The notes beneath the pieces are model-generated. The model searched no databases. It had not been told where the DNA came from and saw only the letters and a program-made list of their open reading frames with translations. Below are positions 25,338-34,983 of a stretch of 44,918 nucleotides of DNA, piece after piece. The position numbers and the translations under genes are program-made. Positions within the stretch are counted from its first letter, which is position 1. Each line of letters begins with the position of its first letter. The stretch covers positions 1 through 44,918 of the forward strand of contig CALARE010000025.1 in assembly GCA_937888725.1 (NCBI GenBank), given 5' to 3'. Origin of the DNA: an uncultured Alphaproteobacteria bacterium (lineage in GTDB: Bacteria > Pseudomonadota > Alphaproteobacteria > CAAHEQ01 > UBA3637).

Positions 25338-25988
25338 ATGAAATATGGCATTTTTTTAACACTTTGTTATTTTGTTTCTTCAACTTGCTTTGGAGCTATT
25401 GATACAGTTAGTGTCATTGGTTCTGCTAGTTCTGTTTTTAATAACTCGTATAAAAAAAATGCCTCACAACTCGCTGCAACTCTTGTAAATCAAAAAAAGA
25501 TGGTTCTTTGTGCCAATGATGGAACAGGCCTTTCTGGTGCTTTTTTAAAAACATTATCGGATCGAAAAGGTAACTTTATAGCCATTAATTACAAAGAAAA
25601 CAATACACTATCATGTCCAAAGCAGCATCCTTGCAATTCCAATGAAGTAAAACAAGTTTCTCATTTTAACGACCAAATTGAATATTTGATTTCTGAAGCT
25701 GATGGAATTGTTTTTTTACCAGGCAGTTTTGACGTTCTCTATGCTTTCAACTATTTACAAGCCCTCTCAAAACAAAAAGAGATGATTTATAAACCTGTTG
25801 TTTTTTTGAATACGAATCACTATTGGGATCGTTTAAGAGAAATGCTTATTGAAATGAAACGTCAAAATATCATTTCACAAAATGTATTAGATACGATCGC
25901 TTTTGAAAACCGTCCTGAAAATACAATCAAAACACTTGAAAAACTACAAAAAACAATCGAAACCTTAAACCAAAAAGATCAACTTTAA
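25338..25988 (+). CDS. Exported LOG-like (lysine-decarboxylase-type Rossmann) protein with degenerate active site
   Basis: The 216-aa protein begins with a signal peptide (hydrophobic to about residue 18, FGA cleavage). The Rossmann-like pattern of LOG proteins follows: VSVIGSAS, VNQKKMVLCANDGTGLSGAFL and ADGIVFLPGSFDVLYAFNYL. Canonical LOG enzymes are cytoplasmic phosphoribohydrolases with P-G-G-x-G-T-x-x-E; here the block reads PGSFDVLY (128-135), lacking the second Gly, the GT and the Glu. Together with the export signal this suggests a non-enzymatic or altered role. It is probably co-transcribed with trpS and is followed by a terminator. Family assignment is by motif pattern only. Confidence 0.6.
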   Translation: MKYGIFLTLCYFVSSTCFGAIDTVSVIGSASSVFNNSYKKNASQLAATLVNQKKMVLCANDGTGLSGAFLKTLSDRKGNFIAINYKENNTLSCPKQHPCNSNEVKQVSHFNDQIEYLISEADGIVFLPGSFDVLYAFNYLQALSKQKEMIYKPVVFLNTNHYWDRLREMLIEMKRQNIISQNVLDTIAFENRPENTIKTLEKLQKTIETLNQKDQL

Positions 25989-25995
25989 GTTTTAA

Positions 25996-26030
25996 AAACA
26001 GCCCTTCACTTTTATGTTTAAGGGCTGTTT
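25996..26030 (+). terminator. Intrinsic terminator after the LOG-like gene (shared with the converging AsmA gene)
   Basis: AAACAGCCCTT (25996-26006) pairs perfectly with AAGGGCTGTTT (26020-26030) around a 13-base loop. T-rich sequence follows on the + strand and A/T-rich sequence on the other side. It lies between converging genes and probably serves both. Confidence 0.85.
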
Positions 26031-26033
26031 ATT

Positions 26034-29000
26034 TTATTTAAAAAAACGTCCTAAAATTCCTGGTGCAATACTAGAGAGTGGATTAAATGAAACTTTTGGA
26101 TTACCAGGCGTTCCTGTTAAATCGTATTTTACACCAACCAATCCTCCACCTTTTGAATCTTTAAATAAATGTCCAATTAAAGGAATTCTTCCTGGCAATG
26201 AATTGATAATATATGCGGGAATAACTGAACCAGAAATCGCTAAAGATGATAATGATGCTCGGCCAGCAAAAGTAATTCCTAACACCGTACCATAAGTTAC
26301 ACCATCTTTAATAAATAAAGTAAAGTTTGGTGATAAATCAAATGGAATACTCCCATGTGAAAAACTTAAATCATTTCCACTAATTGCATCCCATATACCT
26401 AAGATTGTTACTGCCTGCATAATAAATCCAGGCTTTTTAAGTTTAATATCTTTTAATGTTAATTCACCTGAAAAACCACCATTAGGCAAAACTTTTCCTT
26501 CAATTTTTGCTTGCCCTTTTTCAAACTGATCAGAAAAACCAAGGCGATTAATTAAATCACCAACATCCGTTGATAGGGCGTCTAATCTTCCTTTTTTAGG
26601 GGTTAAATTAATAGAAACAGCTTCTCGAGCCATCGCAAATAAAAAGAGATTTTGCCATAATGTCCCATTACGATATGCTTTGAATGAAACTTGCTTAAAC
26701 GGCATATCTTTTTTTAAGGTAAGAGAATCTAATTCAACATCAAAGAATATTTCTGATAACTCATTCCCTCCAATAGGCGTCATTTTCTGTTCTGCCCGAG
26801 GGTTGGGGCGTGAATTTTTAATTAATGGGAAATCTTGCAAACCAGACATATTAATTGAGGAGCCCTTTAAATTAACCTTTAAAAATTCTTTTTGATAATA
26901 TTCGATATGACCAGAAAAAGAATTGTCTTTTGTGTTTATGTGATCAAGAAATAAAGAAAAACCTGTTTTTTCAAAATGACATTTACCATTCATTTTTGCA
27001 TGATTTCCTTCTTGGTATTCAAATGAAATATCTGACATTCCCTTATTTGGTAAAATCGAAAAATTATTTTTTAATGTCGCTTTTTTCCCAACATTTTTAA
27101 AGTATGTTATAGGATAAATTGAAACTTTTGAAGGGGTTAAATCTGATGTTGTCTTAAAATTATAAGTTCCATCCATTCGTTTTTCAATCTCAGCAAACAC
27201 ATAAAAATGACCATTTATAAATGTAGAAATATCTTTATAATATGGCATTAAAAATGTATCACTAATTAACCCCGAAACCTCATAACGGCTTTGCGTTGGT
27301 TGTTCTTTTGATACATCAAAAAACTCCTCCCATTTCAATTTAAAAGGTGTTTCAAAAGCTAATGCCGTCCCTTCAACTTTTAAAGCAGAATTATTAACAT
27401 TTAAATTAAGTGCTGCATTGTTTAAAGAAATAGCATTGATTGGCAACTCGAAATTTCCATTCTGTATCGTTGCTTGTACATCAGCTTGTACATCTGATGG
27501 GGTTAAATCATCAGTTAATGGGAAATTTAAAACAACCTGCCCATTTGCTGTTCCGCCTGTTTTTTTAGGATTTAAGCCAAACGATTTAATTAAATCAAGT
27601 GGTTTTGAATCAACTATTTCAAGCATTTCATTCACAGGGCCTGTCACATTCAACTCTATTTTTGCATTTGATTCTTCATCTAATAATTCTGTTAAATAGA
27701 CATTTCCAACATCTAATTTTATATTTCCTGCCATACCTCTATTTGCAAAAATCTCAACGCGATCAGGATATAGCATAACCTTTCCACCCGCTTTTTGAAC
27801 AGGGGGTAATGGTCTTAAATAATAAACATCCACATCATTAAAATCAACATCTCCAAGTAAATCTGTTATTTCGCTCCCAGTAAAATAAAGTGTAAACAAT
27901 GCGGTTGAAGCTTCACCACCCACCAAATTTTCTTTGACCCAAGCGTGAGCTGTTGATCCCAAATAAGACGGCCAAACACTTGCAACCTCATTGATTGGAA
28001 TATGATTTAATCTTGCATTAATTGTTGTTTTAATATCATTCACATTATCTGAATCTAAAAATTGACCAATTCCATCGATAACAATATCCACATTTGCTGT
28101 TAAACCTGTTGTTAAAACAACTTCTACAGGACGAATAAAAAGCTGTTCCAAATTATCAGAAAAAACACCTTGTGCTGTCATTTGTTTAATTGGATATTTA
28201 ATGTCCAATGGGTGAGGCAAATATACAGAACCTGAATTATTTGTTTCAATTGAAAAATCCAGTTTTTTAATTAATTTTCGTAACGTATCATCTTTTTTTG
28301 AAAAATCAATTTCACCATTAACTTGTCCTTTTAAATCAACTTTAAATCCATTAAACAAATCAAAAGCTCTTCCAAAAGCATCTAATTTTAAATGATTAAA
28401 AGTTGCATTAAATGATAATGTTTTAGCACCTGCTTTTAATTTCCCTTGAAAGGCCAACTGCATTGGTTCATTGTTTTTAGTTATAATTTCGCCTGTTGAA
28501 TCAATATCATATTGAAAGAAACGACGACGTTTTACTGTTAAATTTAAATTAGGAAAAACTATTTTTTTATTTTCTTTTAAATCATTTAAAACCAATGAAG
28601 AATTTTTTAAAGTAAATCTTCTTATCTTAAAAAATAAATCCAGCGGTTTCATTAGATCATTAATAATAATTTGTTGATTTTTAACGACAACAGCTTTTTC
28701 ATCTTTTAATTCTAAATCAATGGGCGTACTATAGGCTAAAATTCCTTCTTGATCTTCCAAAATAAAGCGACCATCTTTTGTTAGTGTCACATATAAAAAT
28801 GCTTTTTCAATATACACTGTTTTCGGTATTGGATTAAGGCTTAATATCTGCATAATACCATATGAAAATTGTACATCTGGCAATTTTATAATTGTTAAAT
28901 TTTTGCTATCTTTAATTTCTAAATTATCTATCTGAACATGAAACAACCCCAGCCTTGTGGCAGATGCTGACAACACAATGCTGTCAACACTTAGATGCAA

Positions 29001-29183
29001 ATTTCCATTTGGCGATGCATATGATTCAATTTTAGGCAACAAAAATTTTAAGTCCATAGGCTCTTTTTCAAGCTTATAATATAATGCACCTACCCCAATT
29101 ACAATCATCAATAAAATAAGCCCAAAGACATATTTCAATCCTTTTAAAAACATTCTAAGTGGTTTGTTTATCTTTTTTTTCAT
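26034..29183 (-). CDS. AsmA-like / DUF3971-type envelope protein
   Basis: The 1049-aa protein has an N-terminal membrane anchor (about 14-34, KYVFGLILLMIVIGVGALYY). A very long periplasmic beta-rich region follows, with repeated short amphipathic strands and N-x-x-V/L-x-G patterns. The C-terminal segment is AsmA-like: FAGRASLSSLAISGSVIPAY, SLPGRIPLIGHLF, GGGLVGVKYDLTGTPGNPK. YhdP/TamB/AsmA proteins form bridges that move phospholipid between inner and outer membrane; DUF3971 relatives are common in alphaproteobacteria. It follows the PiT gene with a 4-base ATGA overlap, so it is translated from the prfB-DUF47-PiT transcript, although a functional link to phosphate is not evident. Confidence 0.85.
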   Translation of the reverse strand: MKKKINKPLRMFLKGLKYVFGLILLMIVIGVGALYYKLEKEPMDLKFLLPKIESYASPNGNLHLSVDSIVLSASATRLGLFHVQIDNLEIKDSKNLTIIKLPDVQFSYGIMQILSLNPIPKTVYIEKAFLYVTLTKDGRFILEDQEGILAYSTPIDLELKDEKAVVVKNQQIIINDLMKPLDLFFKIRRFTLKNSSLVLNDLKENKKIVFPNLNLTVKRRRFFQYDIDSTGEIITKNNEPMQLAFQGKLKAGAKTLSFNATFNHLKLDAFGRAFDLFNGFKVDLKGQVNGEIDFSKKDDTLRKLIKKLDFSIETNNSGSVYLPHPLDIKYPIKQMTAQGVFSDNLEQLFIRPVEVVLTTGLTANVDIVIDGIGQFLDSDNVNDIKTTINARLNHIPINEVASVWPSYLGSTAHAWVKENLVGGEASTALFTLYFTGSEITDLLGDVDFNDVDVYYLRPLPPVQKAGGKVMLYPDRVEIFANRGMAGNIKLDVGNVYLTELLDEESNAKIELNVTGPVNEMLEIVDSKPLDLIKSFGLNPKKTGGTANGQVVLNFPLTDDLTPSDVQADVQATIQNGNFELPINAISLNNAALNLNVNNSALKVEGTALAFETPFKLKWEEFFDVSKEQPTQSRYEVSGLISDTFLMPYYKDISTFINGHFYVFAEIEKRMDGTYNFKTTSDLTPSKVSIYPITYFKNVGKKATLKNNFSILPNKGMSDISFEYQEGNHAKMNGKCHFEKTGFSLFLDHINTKDNSFSGHIEYYQKEFLKVNLKGSSINMSGLQDFPLIKNSRPNPRAEQKMTPIGGNELSEIFFDVELDSLTLKKDMPFKQVSFKAYRNGTLWQNLFLFAMAREAVSINLTPKKGRLDALSTDVGDLINRLGFSDQFEKGQAKIEGKVLPNGGFSGELTLKDIKLKKPGFIMQAVTILGIWDAISGNDLSFSHGSIPFDLSPNFTLFIKDGVTYGTVLGITFAGRASLSSLAISGSVIPAYIINSLPGRIPLIGHLFKDSKGGGLVGVKYDLTGTPGNPKVSFNPLSSIAPGILGRFFK

Positions 29184-30187
29184 AGGGTTCTCTCTATTAA
29201 TTTAGATAAGTATAAAAATAAATAACAAAAAATACCAGCACTTAATGGAGCTGCAAACCATGAACAAATAACTTGTCCGACAACTCTTAATTTAAGTCCA
29301 TCAATCCCCTTTGCCAAGGCTATTGCAACAATTGACCCAATAACAGCCTCTGACAATGGTACAGGTATAAGTGGAAAAGAGGGTAAATCAAGCATTATTA
29401 AAAATTTTTTAAGGGTCACACTTGAAAAACAAAATAAAATCATTGCACTCGATAAAACGGCAATAAAAGCCTCCATTGGAGATAATGGGAACATGCCATT
29501 ACTCACCGTTTTAATAACACGTTTATCCGCACTATAAAATCCAACTGCGACGGATAAGGCTGTTAGAGCAAACAGGATATGAATCATGTCTTTATTAACA
29601 GAAATATAGGGACCCGCAATACTTGCAATATTATTTGCACCAAGTGCATATGCTGAAAATGCTCCCACAAAAAGCAAAGAAAAACGCACAACAATATCCC
29701 GATGTAAAATTTTAACAGGATAGCGTTTTAATGTATACTTAAACATCCAAAACAAAACAAACGCAAGTGCACCAGACAAAAAAGGCGTATAAAACCACCC
29801 CATAAATGTTTTAATCACTAATTTATTATTCACACCTAATTGATTAAAAATATTAAGTGCAATCAGTGCTCCCGTACTTGTTTGTGTAATAGAAGCAGGA
29901 ATACCCACCATACTCAATAAATAAATCACACATCCAGCTGATACACAAACAAAAAATGCCTCTTTGTAAGAAAAGATAGTCGCCAGATTATTCACATGTT
30001 GTGTCGTTGCATAGCCACTCATAAAAACGCCCATAAATACAAAAACGGAAGCAAATAGAGCCGCTGTTTTTAAAGTTATCATACGTGTACCGATTGCACT
30101 ACCAAATAAATTACTCAGGTTATTTTTCCCTAAAGACCACCCTAAAAATATAGCACCAAAACAATACAGTATATCTAAAAAAGTCAT
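29180..30187 (-). CDS. PiT-family inorganic phosphate transporter
   Basis: The 335-aa membrane protein has about 9-10 helices and the two inverted PiT signature repeats. One contains GIPASITQTSTGALIALN, and the other GANNIASIAGPYISVNK lies with the ALGANN motif in the second half. PiT carriers import metal-phosphate with H+ or Na+. It is shorter than E. coli PitA (499 aa), as is common for the DUF47-linked kind. The DUF47 gene lies 14 bases upstream, the classic Pit accessory pairing, and the AsmA-like gene overlaps its stop. Confidence 0.9.
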   Translation of the reverse strand: MTFLDILYCFGAIFLGWSLGKNNLSNLFGSAIGTRMITLKTAALFASVFVFMGVFMSGYATTQHVNNLATIFSYKEAFFVCVSAGCVIYLLSMVGIPASITQTSTGALIALNIFNQLGVNNKLVIKTFMGWFYTPFLSGALAFVLFWMFKYTLKRYPVKILHRDIVVRFSLLFVGAFSAYALGANNIASIAGPYISVNKDMIHILFALTALSVAVGFYSADKRVIKTVSNGMFPLSPMEAFIAVLSSAMILFCFSSVTLKKFLIMLDLPSFPLIPVPLSEAVIGSIVAIALAKGIDGLKLRVVGQVICSWFAAPLSAGIFCYLFLYLSKLIERTL

Positions 30188-30201
30188 TTACAACGTTCCT
30201 T

Positions 30202-30867
30202 TTATAGCGAATGTTTAACAGCCATAATATTTAAAATATCGGCTGTGTCTTCTGCAATATCTGATATTTTTTCAATATTATAAATAAACTCTTTTAATTG
30301 AATTTTCCTTGCCAAGTCGATATTTGATTGAAAAACAAGAGATTTTAGTTGTAATGATTGGCTATCAACCAAATGTTCCATTTGATATGTTTTTAAAGTA
30401 AAATCTTTAATCTCTTTCCCTTCAAAAAACACACGAACACCTGAAATTAACGAGCCAACACATTCTAAATCAGTTTGAATCATTTTAAGAAGATTTTCTT
30501 TCAACGGTTTCAATAATTTAGGTTGCTCAACCGACACAACAAGCAAATTTGATTCATATTTATTAATAACTTTATCACACATTTCAAGTAATCTTAAAAT
30601 ATCTGATCGCATATCAGGCAAAATCATATATGCATATAAATTATTTTCAATAGCTCGTCTATAGGCATCATTTTGAGCCTCTAAGTCTGAAACTCTTTGC
30701 ATCAAAACTTTAAACTCATCATCAACACCTGTTTGCAAATAACAATTCATGGCCTGACCGTATACAACACCTGCTTGGATAATATTTAATAAAAAAGAGG
30801 TGATCATTTTCTCAATTTCATGTGTTTTTTTAAAGATATTCCAACCAAGCAATGTTGTTTTTTTCAT
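30202..30867 (-). CDS. DUF47 (PhoU-like) phosphate transport accessory protein
   Basis: The 221-aa protein is a helical PhoU-like (DUF47) protein. Evidence is the pairing with PiT, the heptad-rich helices throughout, LPDMRSDILRLLEMCDKV in the middle, and the C-terminal IEKISDIAEDTADILNIM, where the E-x-x-D/E-x-x-E/D motif is typical of the PhoU metal site. It probably tunes the adjacent PiT transporter. I chose the ATG at 30867, which has GAGGAG nearby, over an in-frame start at 30897 that would intrude into prfB. It starts 1 base after the prfB stop. Confidence 0.85.
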   Translation of the reverse strand: MKKTTLLGWNIFKKTHEIEKMITSFLLNIIQAGVVYGQAMNCYLQTGVDDEFKVLMQRVSDLEAQNDAYRRAIENNLYAYMILPDMRSDILRLLEMCDKVINKYESNLLVVSVEQPKLLKPLKENLLKMIQTDLECVGSLISGVRVFFEGKEIKDFTLKTYQMEHLVDSQSLQLKSLVFQSNIDLARKIQLKEFIYNIEKISDIAEDTADILNIMAVKHSL

Positions 30868-30868
30868 C

Positions 30869-31991
30869 TTAAATCTCCTCATTTTTATTATCCACAAGAG
30901 ACAGACCCGATAAGCTTGCTCGCATAAAAGAATTTAAATTACCATCTAAAACACCTGATGTGTCCGAAGTTTCATATCCTGTTCTTAAATCTTTTACCAT
31001 CTGATATGGCTGTAAAACATAGGAACGAATTTGATTCCCCCAACCATTATCCCCTTTTGCTTCTTCAATATCGCCCTGAGCCTGTTGACGTTTTTTTAAT
31101 TCTAGTTCATATAATCTTGACTTTAGCATATTCCATGCTTCATCTTTATTTTGAAATTGAGAACGACCCGTTTGACTTTGAACCACAATGCCTGTTGGGA
31201 TATGTGTAATGCGAACAGCACTTTCAGTCCTATTAACGTGTTGTCCACCCGCTCCTGATGCTCTAAACAAATCTATTCGGCAATCTGCTGGATTAATTTC
31301 AATTTCAATTGAATCATCAACAACAGGATATACCCAAACAGAGGCAAAACTCGTATGTCTACGTGCATTTGAATCAAATGGCGAAATACGAACTAAACGA
31401 TGAACGCCTGATTCATATTTTAACCATCCGTAAGCATTAGCCCCCTCAACCTTAATCGTTGCAGATTTAATACCTGCTTCCTCACCAGGGCTTTCCTCTA
31501 ATAATGTGACTTTATAACCATTTTTTTCAGCCCACCGAATATACATCCGTAACAACATATTCGCCCAATCTTGCGATTCGGTTCCGCCTGCTCCCGAATG
31601 AATTTCCAAAAACGTATCATTTGAATCCCCTTCCTTACTTAAAAGAGAGGATAAAAGCATTTCTTCAATTTTCTCATCTAGTGCATAAAAGGAACTTTCA
31701 ACTTCGGTTAAAAGCGTTAATTCATTTTCTACTTCAGCAAGTTCAATCATTTCATAAAGTGAATTAACCTCATCCACAATTGCTTGAATTGTCTCTATTT
31801 TTTCAATCAACCGTGTCCGTTCACTTACAAGCTTTTGTGCTTTTTGTGGATTTTCCCACAAAGTTGCCTCTTGCGTTAATGCGTCTAATTCATCTTTTCT
31901 TAAAAGGGCATTTTCCCAGTCAAAGACGTCCTTTCAGCAAATCAATTGCCGTTTGATATTTTTGATAAAAAGAAAGTGTTTCTGCTTTCAT
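30869..31991 (-). CDS. prfB: Peptide chain release factor 2, expressed through a programmed +1 frameshift
   Basis: RF2 releases peptides at UGA and UAA. Translation begins at the ATG at 31991 (AAGGAG upstream) and reaches an in-frame UGA at codon 24. After a +1 slip on CUU it continues for 350 codons, giving 373 aa, near E. coli RF2 (365). Marks of RF2 are RISPFDS with the stop-recognition SPF, the peptidyl-transferase GGQ in GAGGQHVNRTES, and HSGAGGTESQDW. Without the frameshift the N-terminal 40-odd residues would be lost and translation would appear to start at an internal TTG near 31861. The downstream DUF47-PiT-AsmA genes are tightly spaced behind it. Confidence 0.96.
31920..31934 (-). 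promoter_or_regulatory. prfB autoregulatory +1 frameshift site
   Basis: On the minus strand the order is AAAGGA (internal Shine-Dalgarno-like), a 3-base spacer CGT, then CTT TGA C. This matches the classical arrangement AGGGGG-N3-CUU-UGA-C of bacterial prfB. Low RF2 slows reading of UGA and favours the slip, so RF2 controls its own level. Confidence 0.93.
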
Positions 31992-32000
31992 TAAAACTCC

Positions 32001-32178
32001 TTAGGATTTTATTTGTAAATTTGACTTTGAATTTTTTATAAGATAACTTAATTTTGAAATACTGACAACTATCCTTTCACTTTCACCTAAAATTCCCCAA
32101 TTTTCTTCATATACGGTATGCTATTTTAATTTTTTCATCTACTGTTAAAAATTCAATTAAATCATTTTCCAGTTTAGC
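32001..32178 (-). pseudogene. Possible decayed small gene between mrcA and prfB
   Basis: Two overlapping minus-strand frames read as one protein interrupted by a frameshift. One holds AKLENDLIEFLTVDEKIKIA and the other VYEENWGILGESERIVVSIS, then a basic tail ending at TAA 32001-32003. There is no usable start, and I recognise no family. Codon use looks coding, but chance cannot be excluded at this length. The stop lies at the prfB ribosome site. Confidence 0.3.
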
Positions 32179-32181
32179 ACC

Positions 32182-34575
32182 CTAATATAAGCCCCCTATT
32201 TCAGGCATTGTTTCATCTGTTGCTTTAATAATATCCTTTCCACCAACAACTTCCTTAGAAGGCATATCACTATCTGTTGCCTTAAAAGCTTCTTGAATCG
32301 TATTACCTGTTGATTGCGGAACACCTGTCGTTGGATTTACCCGAACAAGGCGTACCCCCTGTGGTACACGAAATGGAACATCTGGTGTATCTTTTAATGC
32401 TGCACTCATAAAATCTCTAAAAATCGGACCTGCGACAACACCCCCTGTATCATTTGCACCAAGCGTTTGTGGATTATCAAAACCAATCCAGACACCCGCA
32501 ACTAAATCAGGCGAAAATCCAATAAACCATGCATCAAAACTATCATTACTGGTCCCACTTTTTGCACCTAAAGTTCTGCGAACCGCTTTTGCGACACGCC
32601 CCGTTCCTCGTTCAACAACACCAGTTAAAATATTCACCATTTGATAAGCTGTTACAGGGTCTTGAATTTGCTCTCTATCATCAATAACTTCAGGCTTATT
32701 TTCTGATGAAGCTGCATCACCCGCACAATTAGGACATGGACGCATATCGTGTTTATAAATCGTATTGCCATCACGGTCTTGAATACGGTCAATCAAATTA
32801 GGTGTAATTTTTTTACCCCCGTTTACAAAAGCACCATAAGCCGTTGTCAATTTCATCAAGGTTGTTTCATGGGCACCAAGAGCGGAAGAAAGAACCTCCT
32901 GTAAATCATCAGCTATTCCAAATTTACGTGCATAAGCTGAAACTTTACGCATTCCTATAGATTGAGCCAAACGAATCGTCATTAAATTTCTTGATTTTTC
33001 AAGCCCAATTCTTAATGTTGTTGGCCCATAAAACTTTTTACTATAGTTTTTGGGTTTCCAAACACTACCATCTGGCAAACGCATAACAATTGGTGCATCT
33101 AAAATTAAAGTAGATGGCGTATATCCCGAATCAAGTGCTGCCAAATACACAAATGGTTTAAAGGATGAGCCTGGCTGACGCTTTGCCTGTATCCCACGAT
33201 TAAATTGATTGCGATAGAATGAAAAACCACCCACCATCGCAAGTACACGCCCCGTATGGGGATCAAGTGCTATCAAAGAACCTTCAGCCTTGGGCTCTTG
33301 TTGTAATAGATACGTCGATTCATTTTCATCCTTAGGGCTGACAAAGACAACATCACCAACAGCTAAAACATCACCCACCTTTTGAACAGGCGTTAACGAA
33401 ACACGCGCATTTTCAAGTGCCTTTCTCGCCCATTTAAGCGTTGTAAGCAAAATTTTACCTGTTTTACCATTACTTAAATAAATTTCAGCCTCTTTTTCCT
33501 TTACTTTTGTCACAACAGCATATACCCAATCCTCAGGAACATAGGCTGGAACTTCTTTTTTTTCAAAAAGTGTTTTCCAATCAGTTGATAAATCAACCTT
33601 TTCAATAGCCCCTCTCCAACCATGGCGTTTATCATAGTTGAGCAACCCTTCTTGCAATGCATTAACAGCAGCCTCTTGCAATTTTGGGTCCAAACTGGTG
33701 CGAATAAATAATCCACCATTATACATGGCATCTTCACCATATTTATCTACAACAAAACGACGAACTTCCTCAGCATAATAACCATTTACACGCAAAGCAT
33801 TTTTTTGCTTTTCAACAACGATTAAATCCTCTTTTTTTGCCGTTTTGGCATCCTCCATTGAGATATAACCATCATCTAACATCCGAGAAATCACCCAATT
33901 ACGTCGTGTCAACGCTTGTTCCTTTTTGCGTATAGGATGATAATTGTTTGGTGCTTTAGGAAGTGCTGCTAAATAGGCAGCTTCTGCAATTGTTAAATCT
34001 TTTAAATCTTTATCAAAATAATTAAGTGCTGCACTGGCAACACCATAAGCCCCCTGCCCCAAATAAATCTCATTCAAATAAAGTTCAAGGATATGGTCTT
34101 TTGTATATGTTTGTTCAATTTTGCGTGCAAGAAGTGCCTCTTTAATTTTACGAGCGATTGATTGTTCAGATGAAAGTAAAAAGTTTTTTGCAACCTGTTG
34201 TGTAATCGTTGAAGCACCCATAGGACGACGTCCTGAACCAATATTTTTCACATTAATAATCATGGCACGAGCCAGCCCCATAAAGTCAATTCCGCCATGA
34301 GCATAGAAATTTTTATCTTCTGCAGCTAAAAATGCATTAATAACCAAAGGAGGGATACTTTCAATTGATACAAAAGAACGTTTTTCATTTGCATATTCAG
34401 CCATCAAAGAACCATCATTCGCATAAAGACGAGAAGTCACAAGTGGCCGATAATCAGCTAATTGCTTATAATCTGGCAACCCAATCGAAAAATGAATCAT
34501 AACACCAAAACCGATAATAAAAACTATAAAACAACAAAAAAACGCCAAACTTACCAATGTTGAAAGTATTCTCAT
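32182..34575 (-). CDS. mrcA: Penicillin-binding protein 1A (bifunctional glycosyltransferase/transpeptidase)
   Basis: The 797-aa enzyme polymerises and cross-links peptidoglycan. It has a cytoplasmic/TM anchor (about 8-30) and a GT51 domain with FLAAEDKNFYAHGG (catalytic Glu86) and GASTITQQVAKNF (120-132). The transpeptidase domain has RQPGSSFKPFVY (nucleophile Ser470, Lys473), SRN at 528-530 and KSGT at 672-675. An OB-like insertion lies between the two domains. A PCPNC pair near 613-617 sits in a loop before the last transpeptidase motif. The C-terminus ends EIGGLY. It lies upstream of prfB on the same strand; 407 bases of mostly non-coding DNA lie between its start and tRNA-Phe. Confidence 0.96.
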   Translation of the reverse strand: MRILSTLVSLAFFCCFIVFIIGFGVMIHFSIGLPDYKQLADYRPLVTSRLYANDGSLMAEYANEKRSFVSIESIPPLVINAFLAAEDKNFYAHGGIDFMGLARAMIINVKNIGSGRRPMGASTITQQVAKNFLLSSEQSIARKIKEALLARKIEQTYTKDHILELYLNEIYLGQGAYGVASAALNYFDKDLKDLTIAEAAYLAALPKAPNNYHPIRKKEQALTRRNWVISRMLDDGYISMEDAKTAKKEDLIVVEKQKNALRVNGYYAEEVRRFVVDKYGEDAMYNGGLFIRTSLDPKLQEAAVNALQEGLLNYDKRHGWRGAIEKVDLSTDWKTLFEKKEVPAYVPEDWVYAVVTKVKEKEAEIYLSNGKTGKILLTTLKWARKALENARVSLTPVQKVGDVLAVGDVVFVSPKDENESTYLLQQEPKAEGSLIALDPHTGRVLAMVGGFSFYRNQFNRGIQAKRQPGSSFKPFVYLAALDSGYTPSTLILDAPIVMRLPDGSVWKPKNYSKKFYGPTTLRIGLEKSRNLMTIRLAQSIGMRKVSAYARKFGIADDLQEVLSSALGAHETTLMKLTTAYGAFVNGGKKITPNLIDRIQDRDGNTIYKHDMRPCPNCAGDAASSENKPEVIDDREQIQDPVTAYQMVNILTGVVERGTGRVAKAVRRTLGAKSGTSNDSFDAWFIGFSPDLVAGVWIGFDNPQTLGANDTGGVVAGPIFRDFMSAALKDTPDVPFRVPQGVRLVRVNPTTGVPQSTGNTIQEAFKATDSDMPSKEVVGGKDIIKATDETMPEIGGLY

Positions 34576-34737
34576 TACCGTTTATATCCTCTTTTATCAC
34601 ACATTATTTACAAAAAAAATTTTAGACTTAAATACGCAGCAAGTATACGCTTGTTTTTTTTAAATTTCAAGTATTAAATCAAAAAGAGCCCACTAAAAAG
34701 GCATTAACAAAAGAGAGGCATTTCTTTTTAATTTTGA

Positions 34738-34911
34738 CAGCGTTTAACAAACAATAAACACTGCACAAAACAATTTGCAACAAATATTTTAATAAGAAAT
34801 AACACACCATCAATGATACAAGATAATGGTCTAGCTACGAATTATAACATTTTAAATGATAGCGATTATTTATTAGAAGTTAATAAAAAATTAGATAAAT
34901 TATTCTATTAA
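34738..34911 (+). pseudogene. Possible gene remnant in the mrcA/tRNA-Phe gap
   Basis: A stop-free stretch of 57 codons ends at TAA 34909-34911, with an internal ATG at 34813 but no ribosome site. The end reads SDYLLEVNKKLDKLFY, a helical, charged pattern like the C-terminus of a real protein. No family is recognisable. The rest of 34576-34983 is AT-rich and holds only the tRNA terminator. This may be a chance open frame. Confidence 0.2.
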
Positions 34912-34953
34912 CGACATTCATTGGACATACCTTGCTCATTTTCATCATAAAAA

Positions 34954-34980
34954 AAAAGACACAACAAAATTGTGTCTTTT
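34954..34980 (-). terminator. Intrinsic terminator of tRNA-Phe
   Basis: AAAAGACACAA (34954-34964) pairs with TTGTGTCTTTT (34970-34980) around a 5-base loop. On the minus strand a run of T follows. It begins 4 bases after the tRNA CCA end. Confidence 0.9.
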
Positions 34981-34983
34981 AAA

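Noticed and set aside
30888..30896. Perfect DnaA-box-like TTATCCACA (another at 70-78)
   Set aside because: Single boxes inside coding sequence, with no cluster, DUE or origin genes; expected by chance in AT-rich DNA.
34645..34660. CAAG-TATACG-CTTG dyad upstream of mrcA
   Set aside because: Four-base arms are too short to call an operator or terminator.
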